DNA from: Marinifilaceae bacterium
GTDB taxonomy: Bacteria > Bacteroidota > Bacteroidia > Bacteroidales > Marinifilaceae
NCBI GenBank assembly: GCA_025210485.1
Contig: JAOARN010000125.1
Coordinates: forward strand, 1-36,466
Length of the DNA stretch: 36,466 nt
Direction of reading: 5' to 3'
The number at the start of each line of letters is the position of its first letter. Positions within the stretch are counted from its first letter, which is position 1. Shown piece after piece: positions 1 to 7,677 of this stretch. Both the position numbers and the translations under genes were made by a program. Under the pieces are notes generated by a model. The model worked only from the letters and a program-made list of their open reading frames with translations. It was not told where the DNA came from and made no database searches.

Positions 1-60
1 GTCTTTTCAAGTGATTAAATTTGTATGAAAAATATTTTTCATGCTTTTTCTTGAAGTTGA

Positions 61-204
61 CATCAAATTTTTGAGCACTCCAATAATATAGAAGAAGCTA
101 TTACCAGAGAAAAACAATTAATAGGATTAAAAATAGAAAAGAAAGAAGCTTTGATAAATTCAATAAATCCTAATTGGAATTTCTATAGACTTAATGATTT
201 GTAA
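61..204 (+). pseudogene. Remnant of a GIY-YIG nuclease-family gene (C-terminal end)
   Basis: Read from 61, the frame gives about 47 codons ending in TAA at 202-204. The translation contains NIEEAITREKQLIG followed by EKKEALINSINPNW, which matches the C-terminal part of the small bacterial UPF0213/YhbQ-like GIY-YIG proteins (pattern: IEEAI.REKQ.KG...K..LI..MNP.W). The frame is closed by TGA at 58-60 and the N-terminal GIY and YIG motifs are not seen, so this is a decayed or interrupted gene. An 18-nt perfect palindrome lies at 25-42, just before the remnant. No start codon can be assigned. Confidence 0.6.
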
Positions 205-209
205 TATAT

Positions 210-300
210 GAGATCTTTCGCTCGTGCCTCGCTTCAAGATGACGGATAGTAGTAACGATAGTAGGAAGAGGGAACGTCTTGTTGAGCTTGCGAAACATCT
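210..300. repeat. Imperfect inverted-repeat element (MITE/REP-like)
   Basis: The left part (211-244) starts AGATCTTTCGC and ends AAGATGACG. The right part (275-300) starts CGTCTTG and ends GCGAAACATCT. The reverse complement of the right part aligns with the left part with mismatches and small gaps, giving an imperfect palindrome around a ~30 bp centre. From memory, sequences of the type GAGATCTTTCGC...CAAGATGACG are common dispersed non-coding repeats in Bacteroidota genomes. The 14-codon ORF inside it (ATG at 208) is a by-product of the repeat. Confidence 0.5.
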
Positions 301-452
301 ACTATAAATCAATGAGTCGTGCTTTAGAGATTATGAGATTCTTTATACTTGTATATTTTCCAAATATGGAATTAATTTAAAAGAAAAAACAAGCTATCTT
401 TTGCATAGGTTACCCTACAGGCTTATGAAAAATAAAGCTTATAACATCAGGC

Positions 453-578
453 TTTGCCTGAAAGGCATATATACCAAAGCCCAATGTGTTGAATCTGGCG
501 AGATATCAATAAAAAAAGGCTGTAAACCTAAAATAAGTATCAATAAATATTATTTTTTTAATTAAACCACCGTGTAGT
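453..578 (+). repeat. Dispersed repeat, copy 1 (126 bp)
   Basis: This copy starts TTTGCCTGAAAGGCATATAT and ends AACCACCGTGTAGT. A second copy at 5936-6048 has the same order of blocks. Shared blocks are the GCCT-GAA-AGGC mini-hairpin, CAAAG, GAGATATC/AAGATATC with AATAAAAAAAGGCTG, and the terminal AATTAAACCACCGTGTAGT. The middle of this copy (CCCAATGTGTTGAATCTGGC) has lost the pairing that copy 2 keeps, so it looks like the more decayed copy. It is 13 bp longer than copy 2 through small indels. It is non-coding. Confidence 0.75.
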
Positions 579-670
579 CACTCTGATACAAATTAATCAC
601 CATCAACAGTATTACAATCTATTTTAATTTAGGACATCTAAATACTAGACAAAAATTAAAGCTCATTGTA

Positions 671-700
671 TTTGAATATTTATCTTAATTATTAAGTTCG
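671..700 (+). promoter_or_regulatory. Bacteroidota-type promoter for the GlmU-like gene
   Basis: TTTG at 671-674 is followed after 18 bp by TAAGTTCG at 693-700. This is one mismatch from the TTTG / TAnnTTTG promoter of the Bacteroidota primary sigma factor. It predicts a 5' leader of about 60 nt before the ATG at 766. Confidence 0.5.
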
Positions 701-765
701 TCCAATAAAATTTATTTTATTTGTAGTATACAATCAATACAAAGTGAAAATTAAATATATATATT

Positions 766-1953
766 ATGAATATAATTCTTTTCGACGATAATACTTGGAA
801 ACAAATGCTTCCTCTTACATATACTCGCCCTGTGTCGGAACTTAGAGTAGGAATAAAGAAAATAAGAGAAAAGTGGGAATATATTTTCAATTCCGAGATT
901 AGCTTTTTAACAAAAGATTATCTACAAGAAAAATTTCCAGTTAAAATAGAAGAAGACAATTTAGTTATAAATAGTTCAATAATTCCTGACAATACAATTT
1001 ATGAATATATATACAGTCTTGGGGTAAATCAAAAACTTGTATACAATGAAAAAATATTGGCTGTCAGACTCAAACAATTTGACAAATCAAAATTTAAAGA
1101 ACTAACTGATTCTGCTGATTCTATAATTTATAGCGAGGATATAAAGATAATTGACAGACCTTATCAATTATGTGCAGAAAATAAATCAGAAATTGAAGCA
1201 GATTTTAAATGCATAACAAACAACAGACAAAGTGCTCCCATAAGCAAAACTGTTAATGTCATCAATCCAGAAAATGTATTTCTTGAAGAAGGAGTAAAAA
1301 TGGAATTTGTCACAATAAATGCAAGTGAAGGTCCCGTATATTTAGGCAAAAACTCAGAGGTTATGGAAGGAACTGTAATCAGAGGAAGTTTTGCTTTATG
1401 CGAACATTCAAGCATAAAAATGTCATCAAAAGTATATCCAGACTGCACCATTGGTCCTCATTCAAAATGCGGTGGTGAAATTAGCAATGTAGTTTTTCAA
1501 GGATATTCAAACAAAGCTCATGATGGATTTTTAGGAAATGCATTTATTGGCGAATGGTGTAATCTTGGTGCAGACACTAATAATTCTAATTTAAAAAACA
1601 ATTACGCTATTGTTAAATTATGGGATTACGATAAAAACAGATTTTTATCAACAGGCATGCAATTTTTTGGAACTGTAATGGGTGATCACTCAAAAACAGG
1701 AATCAACACAATGCTTAACACTGGTACAGTAATTGGAGTTAGTGCTAATGTTTATGGTTCTGGCTTCCCTCGAAATTTCATTCCTTCATTCTCTATAGGT
1801 GGAAATCATGGATTGAAAGAATACAGATTGAAAGAAGCTTGCAATGTTGCCAAATTGGTGATGCAAAGAAGAGGCATTGAGTTTGACAAGAAGGAAGAAA
1901 AAATCCTAAACCATATTTTTGAAAACAGTTCAGAATATAGAAAATCATTCTAA
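766..1953 (+). CDS. GlmU-like sugar-1-phosphate nucleotidyltransferase/acyltransferase (Bacteroidota type)
   Basis: 395 aa, ATG start with an A/T-rich leader and no Shine-Dalgarno. The N-terminus (MNIILFDDNTWKQMLPLTYT, then RPVSELRVG) is that of the Bacteroidota GlmU-like family, in which a divergent nucleotidyltransferase-like domain (about 1-160) is joined to a left-handed beta-helix with hexapeptide repeats (about 166-350). The family is proposed to act as glucosamine-1-phosphate N-acetyltransferase/UDP-GlcNAc diphosphorylase, making UDP-GlcNAc for cell wall and LPS in the cytoplasm. The canonical GlmU N-terminal loop LAAGxGTRM is absent, so the uridylyltransferase role is family knowledge, not something seen here. 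The gene is monocistronic: promoter at 671-700, terminator at 1966-2001. The substrate could be another sugar phosphate. Confidence 0.8.
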   Translation: MNIILFDDNTWKQMLPLTYTRPVSELRVGIKKIREKWEYIFNSEISFLTKDYLQEKFPVKIEEDNLVINSSIIPDNTIYEYIYSLGVNQKLVYNEKILAVRLKQFDKSKFKELTDSADSIIYSEDIKIIDRPYQLCAENKSEIEADFKCITNNRQSAPISKTVNVINPENVFLEEGVKMEFVTINASEGPVYLGKNSEVMEGTVIRGSFALCEHSSIKMSSKVYPDCTIGPHSKCGGEISNVVFQGYSNKAHDGFLGNAFIGEWCNLGADTNNSNLKNNYAIVKLWDYDKNRFLSTGMQFFGTVMGDHSKTGINTMLNTGTVIGVSANVYGSGFPRNFIPSFSIGGNHGLKEYRLKEACNVAKLVMQRRGIEFDKKEEKILNHIFENSSEYRKSF

Positions 1954-1965
1954 GTCAATAATATC

Positions 1966-2001
1966 AAAAAAATGTCTAGAATAAGTTCTAGACATTTTTT
2001 T
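1966..2001 (+). terminator. Rho-independent terminator after the GlmU-like gene
   Basis: The left arm AAAAAATGTCTAGAA (from 1966) pairs with TTCTAGACATTTTTTT (1986-2001) around a short loop. The T-tract directly follows the stem. Confidence 0.85.
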
Positions 2002-2738
2002 AAAATGCCTTTTTGTCACAAAACATAATACGACCATAGCTTTTTATTTAATGGAGTAGACAAAAACACATAATTTTACTACTAATAGTAACTCTAGCCT
2101 CAGTAAAATACATTTCACTAATAACTAATACATTACAACCCATCCCCCTTATTGATTCGTTCATAAAATCATATTCTATTATAAAATATATTCCACAACA
2201 ATAAAACAAAGAATTAATAAATTTCGATTTAATATTACTTTATCTAATTAATTGAAAAATAAAAATACGAATAAAATAATCAGCTTCAGCCAACAAAACA
2301 CAAAATCACATAGCTTTATTAATCAGCAACTTAGAATCAAACACTATACACCTCTATGTATTTATTCTATTTATATATTTTTTTGTTTACTCTATTCTTT
2401 CTAGTTTGGTTTCAGATTGTGAGACAAGTAAAACTTAACTTAATTTTTTTAGTTAAACTTTCGAACTCAATTAAATCATATATAAATCTAATTAATTTAA
2501 TATACTAAATTTTAAAATTGCTTTTGGCATAGCTATTGCAATATTAGATGATTCAAAAATAAGAACCTATTTTAGGTCATTTTGGCATATAGTGAATAAA
2601 TAACATAATAAAATAGTTCACTATTGACAGTTTGAAGAAAATTTAATAAAAACACTTGATTCTGGTTGTGTAACAATCAATATCCATATTTTTTTTGAGT
2701 ATTGTGGCATAGATAACTTAGAATTTTAATAAGATTGT
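2002..2738 (+). other. Gene-free region before lon
   Basis: About 740 bp, very AT-rich, with no ORF that looks like a protein. Three TGGCATA motifs occur at 2525, 2583 and 2705; the first has a sigma-54-like partner (separate entry). A 7-bp inverted repeat TAGTGAA (2590-2596) / TTCACTA (2617-2623) sits just before TTGACA (2624-2629) and could be an operator. I found no clear TAnnTTTG box close to lon. Confidence 0.5.
2525..2540 (+). promoter_or_regulatory. Sigma-54-like promoter element upstream of lon
   Basis: TGGCATAGCTATTGCA matches the -24/-12 consensus TGGCACRNNNNTTGCW at all but one fixed position, with correct spacing. It lies about 200 bp before the lon start. In DNA this AT-rich a chance match is possible, and whether this organism has RpoN cannot be seen here. 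Confidence 0.35.
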
Positions 2739-2741
2739 GTG

Positions 2742-5198
2742 ATGAGCGATAAAAGAGATTTTAACCTTAGCAATTTTGTAATATCAAATATAATGGACGA
2801 AGAATCAGATTTTATTCCAATAATAACGGATGAGGACGAAAGCACTCTTGACGATTTCAAGGTACCTGATGAAATACCAATATTACCGCTAAGAAATACT
2901 GTTCTTTTCCCTGGGGTTGTAATTCCAATTTCGGTAGGAAGAGAGAAATCATTACGATTAGTTAAAGAAGCGTATGCCAATAAAACATTAATTGGTGCTG
3001 TTTCGCAAATCGATGTTTCAATAGAAAATCCTTGTCAGGAAGATTTGCATAAGCATGGTACTGTTGGTCAAATCATCAAAGTATTGGAAATGCCTGATGG
3101 ATCAACCACAGTGATAATACAAGGTCGTAAAAGATTTATACTTAATGAATTTTACGAAAAAGAAGAATATTACACTGGTCGAATTACTCCTTTAAAGGAT
3201 GTTAGAGGTGATTCATCAGATACTGAATTCAAAGCATTAGTTGCTTCTGTTAAAGATCTTGCTTTAAAAGTTATAAAATATTCTTCGCATATTCCTAACG
3301 AGGCAGGATTTGCGATAAAAAATATAGAAGGCTCTTCTTTCTTGATCAATTTCATTTCTAGTAATTCAGAAGTTTCACAATTTGAAAAACAAGAATTACT
3401 TGAGATAGATTCACTTAAAGAAAGAGCACATAAGCTACTTGAAATACTTACAAGAGAGGTTCAAGTTCTGGAGCTTAAAAATGACATCCAATCGAAGGTA
3501 AAAACCGATATGGATCAGCAGCAAAGAGAATACTTTCTTCATCAACAAATGAAAACCATTCAAGATGAATTAGGTGATGCTCCTGGAGAACAAGAAGTAA
3601 ACGATTTAGAGGAAAAAGCATTAGAGAAAAAATGGTCTGAAGAAATTGCAAACACTTTTAATAAAGAGTTAAAAAAACTTCAAAGATTAAATCCAGCTTC
3701 TGCTGAATATTCTGTTCAACTAAATTACCTACAAGAATTACTCGATCTTCCTTGGAATGAGTTTACAACCGATAATTTTGACTTGAAAAATGCTCAAAAA
3801 ACCTTGGACTCTGACCATTTTGGATTGGATGAAGTAAAAGAGAGAATTATAGAACATTTAGCTGTTCTAAAACTTAAAGGTGATTTAAAATCTCCAATAA
3901 TCTGTTTACACGGACCTCCGGGGGTTGGTAAAACATCTTTAGGTAAATCAGTTGCAAAAGCTTTAAATAGAAAATATACGAGAATGTCACTGGGTGGTCT
4001 GCATGACGAATCTGAAATCAGAGGACACAGAAAGACATATATCGGAGCTATGCCTGGTAGAATCATTCAAAGCATGAAAAAGGCGGGATCTTCAAATCCT
4101 GTGTTTATTCTTGATGAGATTGATAAAGTTGGTAATGATTTTAGAGGTGATCCATCATCTGCATTACTTGAGGTATTGGATCCTGAACAAAACAATGCTT
4201 TCCACGATAATTTCTTGGAGGTAGACTACGACCTTTCAAAGGTTATGTTTATTGCTACCGCAAATAATATTGGTAAAATTTCAGCTCCTTTAAGAGACAG
4301 AATGGAACTAATAGATGTTAGTGGTTATTTACAAGAGGAAAAGGTACAAATAGCTAAAAAACATTTGGTTCCAAAGCAAAGAGAAAATCACGGAATCAAA
4401 GCTAGTCAGGTTAAAGTTTCAGACAAAGCTCTTTCGGAAATTATCGACAGCTATACTCGTGAATCAGGAGTAAGAGCTCTTGATCAGAAAATTGCAAAAT
4501 TAATGCGTAAAGTCGCCAAAAACATTGCAATGGACGAGGAGTATGATTCAAATGTAAAACCAGAACAAGTTAAGGAGTTTTTAGGAACAAAAATATTTTC
4601 TAGAGAAACTTACCAAGGAAACGAACAAGCTGGTGTTGTAACAGGTTTGGCATGGACTGCGGTTGGCGGTGAAATTCTATTTATAGAATCAAGCCTTTCG
4701 AAAGGAAAAGGTAAGCTAACACTAACTGGTAATTTGGGCGATGTAATGAAGGAGTCAGCTGTTTTAGCACAAGAATACCTTCGTGCACACAGCAACGAAA
4801 TCGGTATTGATCGAACTATTTTTGACAATTGGGATCTTCACGTTCATGTTCCTGAAGGCGCTATTCCAAAGGATGGACCATCTGCTGGTATCACTATGGC
4901 TACAGCTATGGCATCAATTTACACTCAACGCAAGGTTAAGAAAAATGTTGCTATGACTGGTGAAATTACTCTTAGAGGAAAAGTATTACCTGTTGGCGGT
5001 ATAAAAGAGAAAATTTTGGCTGCTAAACGTGCTGGCATAAAAGAAATTCTGCTTTGTAAAGAAAACAAAAAAGACATTGATGAAATAAAAGAGGTCTATG
5101 TTAAGGGGCTTAAATTTCATTATGTAGAAGATGTTAAAGATGTACTAGAAATAGCATTGACTAAACAGAAGGTTAAAAATGCAATCAATTTTGAATAA
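2742..5198 (+). CDS. lon: ATP-dependent Lon protease
   Basis: 818 aa from the ATG at 2742. An in-frame GTG at 2739 lies directly before it; I prefer the ATG. Lon is a cytoplasmic homo-oligomeric AAA+ serine protease that degrades misfolded and regulatory proteins. Domains in order: N-terminal LON substrate-binding domain opening with IPILPLRNTVLFPG (about 45-250), AAA+ module with Walker A GPPGVGKT at 391-398 and Walker B FILDEIDK, and the C-terminal peptidase domain with catalytic Ser714 (DGPSAG) and Lys757 (GGIKEK), 43 residues apart as in E. coli Lon. The length is normal for Lon A. The acidic stretch before the LON domain (about 20-40) is common in Bacteroidota homologues. It has its own long leader with a sigma-54-like site and ends in a bidirectional terminator. 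Heat or stress control is likely but not shown. Confidence 0.98.
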   Translation: MSDKRDFNLSNFVISNIMDEESDFIPIITDEDESTLDDFKVPDEIPILPLRNTVLFPGVVIPISVGREKSLRLVKEAYANKTLIGAVSQIDVSIENPCQEDLHKHGTVGQIIKVLEMPDGSTTVIIQGRKRFILNEFYEKEEYYTGRITPLKDVRGDSSDTEFKALVASVKDLALKVIKYSSHIPNEAGFAIKNIEGSSFLINFISSNSEVSQFEKQELLEIDSLKERAHKLLEILTREVQVLELKNDIQSKVKTDMDQQQREYFLHQQMKTIQDELGDAPGEQEVNDLEEKALEKKWSEEIANTFNKELKKLQRLNPASAEYSVQLNYLQELLDLPWNEFTTDNFDLKNAQKTLDSDHFGLDEVKERIIEHLAVLKLKGDLKSPIICLHGPPGVGKTSLGKSVAKALNRKYTRMSLGGLHDESEIRGHRKTYIGAMPGRIIQSMKKAGSSNPVFILDEIDKVGNDFRGDPSSALLEVLDPEQNNAFHDNFLEVDYDLSKVMFIATANNIGKISAPLRDRMELIDVSGYLQEEKVQIAKKHLVPKQRENHGIKASQVKVSDKALSEIIDSYTRESGVRALDQKIAKLMRKVAKNIAMDEEYDSNVKPEQVKEFLGTKIFSRETYQGNEQAGVVTGLAWTAVGGEILFIESSLSKGKGKLTLTGNLGDVMKESAVLAQEYLRAHSNEIGIDRTIFDNWDLHVHVPEGAIPKDGPSAGITMATAMASIYTQRKVKKNVAMTGEITLRGKVLPVGGIKEKILAAKRAGIKEILLCKENKKDIDEIKEVYVKGLKFHYVEDVKDVLEIALTKQKVKNAINFE

Positions 5199-5220
5199 TT
5201 GAACCTATAAATAAACAACT

Positions 5221-5259
5221 AAAAACACCAATTCTATTATTTTTGAATTGGTGTTTTTT
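5221..5259. terminator. Bidirectional terminator between lon and the convergent gene
   Basis: The arms AAAAACACCAATTC (5221-5234) and GAATTGGTGTTTTT (5245-5258) form a 14-bp stem with A- and T-rich flanks. It serves lon on the plus strand. The minus-strand gene's stop codon (5258-5260) overlaps the stem edge. Confidence 0.85.
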
Positions 5260-5776
5260 ATTTCAAAATATTCTGATTATTCCTGATTGCATATAATATT
5301 TTTGCTCCCCTATTTTTAACTCCAGCGCTGCCCTCTATCACAATATGTTCAATTACTGAAACTAATTCATTTTTCAAATCTGCTTCGATAAGTGAAAATT
5401 TAAATAAAAATGTCATCGCAAACACCTTTACAGCAGCTGGCGATTCAATATTCATCAAGCAGTCGAAACAAAAATTTATAAAATCACCATCTATCTCGTA
5501 TTCTATTTCCTCTAAACTTAATATTCTCAGAAACTGACGAATCTGCCCATTATTTGTCAAACTAGGTATAATTCGAACCATCTCTGGTAATTTTGCAATA
5601 ACAATTTGCCTATTCTTTTCGTATATCTTATCTAGTATCCAAGCTGCTCGCCAAGCATTTTTCTTATTACTAATCGAGTATTCCCACAATTCCTCGAACT
5701 GATTATTTGCAATAATACTTTCAGCCACTAAAAATGCCTGTTCTTTGGATAAAAGGCTTTCTACTATATGTTCCAT
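5258..5776 (-). CDS. Conserved hypothetical all-helical (HEAT-like) protein
   Basis: 172 aa. I do not recognise an enzyme motif. The sequence reads as a series of amphipathic helices, including the segments NAWRAAWILDKIYEKN, QIRQFLRILSLEEIEYEI, PAAVKVFAMTFLFKFS and VKNRGAKILYAIRNNQ. That pattern suggests a small HEAT/ARM-type solenoid used for protein contacts. No signal peptide or membrane span is visible, so it is probably cytoplasmic. Similar small Bacteroidota proteins have, as I recall, been labelled adenylosuccinate lyase in databases, but no lyase signature is present here. A TAATTTTG box on the minus strand (5831-5838) could be its -7 element, without a good -33 partner. It converges on lon and shares its terminator. 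Confidence 0.7.
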   Translation of the reverse strand: MEHIVESLLSKEQAFLVAESIIANNQFEELWEYSISNKKNAWRAAWILDKIYEKNRQIVIAKLPEMVRIIPSLTNNGQIRQFLRILSLEEIEYEIDGDFINFCFDCLMNIESPAAVKVFAMTFLFKFSLIEADLKNELVSVIEHIVIEGSAGVKNRGAKILYAIRNNQNILK

Positions 5777-5935
5777 ATATACATATTATATGTTTAAAAC
5801 TTTGTCTTTTCTCACAAATTGGTAATTTTACAAAATTAGTATAAACAAAAAAAAAGATTTTGAAAATACTAAAATTTTCAAGACCTCTTTTACTCATACC
5901 TAAGTTTTATTTGAAATTGATTCATTTTGCCTGAA

Positions 5936-6048
5936 AGGCATATATCTCAAAGTCCTATGCAATGCATTGGGCAAGATATCAATAAAAAAAGGCTGAAAGC
6001 CTTAAATAAGAATTAACAAATATTTTTTAAATTAAACCACCGTGTAGT
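5936..6048 (+). repeat. Dispersed repeat, copy 2 (113 bp)
   Basis: Second copy of the element at 453-578, in the same orientation. Here the internal structure is intact: GCCT-GAA-AGGC at the start, a near-palindrome CCTATGCAATGCATTGGG in the middle, and AGGCT-GAA-AGCCT further on, ending AACCACCGTGTAGT. Three small hairpins plus conserved outer ends suggest a REP- or MITE-like element mobilised in trans. It lies downstream of both flanking minus-strand units and interrupts nothing visible. Confidence 0.75.
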
Positions 6049-6109
6049 TATACTTATTCAGATGTTCCCTAGTATCGAATTATAATTCAAAACCAATCTA
6101 ATCAAACAC

Positions 6110-6152
6110 AAAATGGAGATTGAGAAATTAAATTTCAACAATCTCCATTTTA
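6110..6152 (-). terminator. Terminator after the lipoprotein pair
   Basis: The arms AAATGGAGATTG (6111-6122) and CAATCTCCATTT (6139-6150) form a 12-bp stem. On the minus strand the stem is followed by a short T run. It lies 22 bp past the lipoprotein stop at 6174. Confidence 0.7.
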
Positions 6153-6173
6153 TAATATTTAAATTAAGCATTA

Positions 6174-7502
6174 TTATCCCATACCGTTAGTTAACTCTTC
6201 AAATACATAAAAATCATCATATAAAAATGCTTTTGCCCACTCTTCTTGTATTTCTGATGATTCTATTTTCTCATCTGATGTATTATAAAAATAACTAGAA
6301 CCATCATCATACTTTCTCTTATAAATCAGCTTATTTTCTCCATCGTAAAAATCTACTTGCTTTCGATTATTTTTATACTCTTCTCTATTCAAAATAGCAT
6401 AACCAATAAGTTTCAAATTACCTGGCTCACCTGTGTAATAATTTTTTCTGTGATAATTTGTTTTACAGAACTCTGGATCTGTATCTGATGAAACAGCATA
6501 ATCCAAAACATCATCTACTCCGTATTCATAATAATATGTTGATATCATGTTAAATGCTAAATCATATTTCTTTGTGTCAACATATTTATTATCTTCTTTA
6601 TTAAGCATATGAATTACTAGTTCTGTATCCGAGTACACATAGTTTTTCCTATATGATTTATCAGATGAATTCTCCATTACAAGCCTATTTTTATCATCAT
6701 AAGAATATACACGTATTTCAGGATCTTCTGACTCATATGTTCTGGTTTCCTTAATGGTATTTCCTTTATCATCATATAAGAACTCAGCTATATTAACTTC
6801 TTCTTCCATTTCCGATACAATTTTCTCAATTTTTGGTATATTATCATAGTTAGCATGAGTATAACTATCATAATCTACATATGTAAATATACCTTTTGAA
6901 AAATATTCATCATATCCTTCCATATAACTATATGCCTCAGTAATAAGTTTCTTTTCATCATATACAAATTTTAAAATTTGCTTTGGATCATTACTATCAG
7001 GCTCATCCATATGCATTTCTACAATATATCCTTCCTTATCAAAGACATAAGAATACACCCATATATATGATTCTCTATATCTATAAAAATCATCATCTTT
7101 CAATTTATAAACATTTGAACTAGTAAATACTCCACTCGAAGTGTAATTATGAATAAATTTAGACTCCTGATGTTTAAACTTACCAAAACAATTTGATTCA
7201 AATATCAATTCATTAGACAAACCATTCACATAACTATATTTATTACTCTGTTTCCTACTATTCATCAAAATGCAAATTTGATTAAAACTAGTAACAAAAT
7301 GCCTCATATTAAATGAAGAATTTTCATCAATCTTGATTGTTTTATCGAGTGGGATATTGGGGTCTAAATGAATATTTTCGGTATCCTCCCCGGCTGTATT
7401 AACAGGTTTTACATCATCGTCATCATCATCATGACATGCTACAAAAACCATTATTGAGATAATAGGGATTAAAATATATTTAAATAAAAATGATCGTTTC
7501 AT
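6174..7502 (-). CDS. Acidic surface lipoprotein with YD-like repeats, paralogue 1
   Basis: 442 aa. The signal peptide ends in lipobox VFVAC with Cys23 as the lipidated residue. It is followed at once by His and six Asp; acidic residues at this position are the known lipoprotein export signal for the cell surface in Bacteroidota, so surface exposure is likely. The mature chain is very rich in Asp/Glu, Tyr and Lys. It carries degenerate repeats of the type FLYDDKGNTIKE, YSYDDKNRLVME and FYDGENKLIYKRKYDD, resembling Rhs/YD beta-strand repeats. No catalytic motif is seen. It is a tandem paralogue of the gene at 7678-9030, strongest over the first ~60 residues, and the leaders are similar too. The two are 175 bp apart on the same strand and end in one terminator. 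Function unknown; adhesion or ligand binding is only a guess. Confidence 0.8.
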   Translation of the reverse strand: MKRSFLFKYILIPIISIMVFVACHDDDDDDVKPVNTAGEDTENIHLDPNIPLDKTIKIDENSSFNMRHFVTSFNQICILMNSRKQSNKYSYVNGLSNELIFESNCFGKFKHQESKFIHNYTSSGVFTSSNVYKLKDDDFYRYRESYIWVYSYVFDKEGYIVEMHMDEPDSNDPKQILKFVYDEKKLITEAYSYMEGYDEYFSKGIFTYVDYDSYTHANYDNIPKIEKIVSEMEEEVNIAEFLYDDKGNTIKETRTYESEDPEIRVYSYDDKNRLVMENSSDKSYRKNYVYSDTELVIHMLNKEDNKYVDTKKYDLAFNMISTYYYEYGVDDVLDYAVSSDTDPEFCKTNYHRKNYYTGEPGNLKLIGYAILNREEYKNNRKQVDFYDGENKLIYKRKYDDGSSYFYNTSDEKIESSEIQEEWAKAFLYDDFYVFEELTNGMG

Positions 7503-7677
7503 AGTTGTAAATGTTATTATTAAAATATTTTGAGTTTTTTTATACTACTCATAACTAATCCTTTAAAGACATTAATAAATATTTAACCGAAATCTCATAT
7601 ATGTATCTTAGGTTCTCTTTATTAAAAATAAAAAATTGCTATAAGTATAGAGAATACGAGTAAGATATAGATGTAAA

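Noticed and set aside
205-765. Short ORFs (14-22 codons) in the repeat region
   Set aside because: They coincide with palindromic repeats or AT-rich spacer and show no conserved coding features.
2583-2711. Two further TGGCATA motifs as extra sigma-54 promoters
   Set aside because: Neither has TTGC at the -12 position; kept only as repeated motifs.
2739-2741. GTG as the lon start
   Set aside because: An ATG follows directly at 2742; no evidence favours GTG and the difference is one residue.
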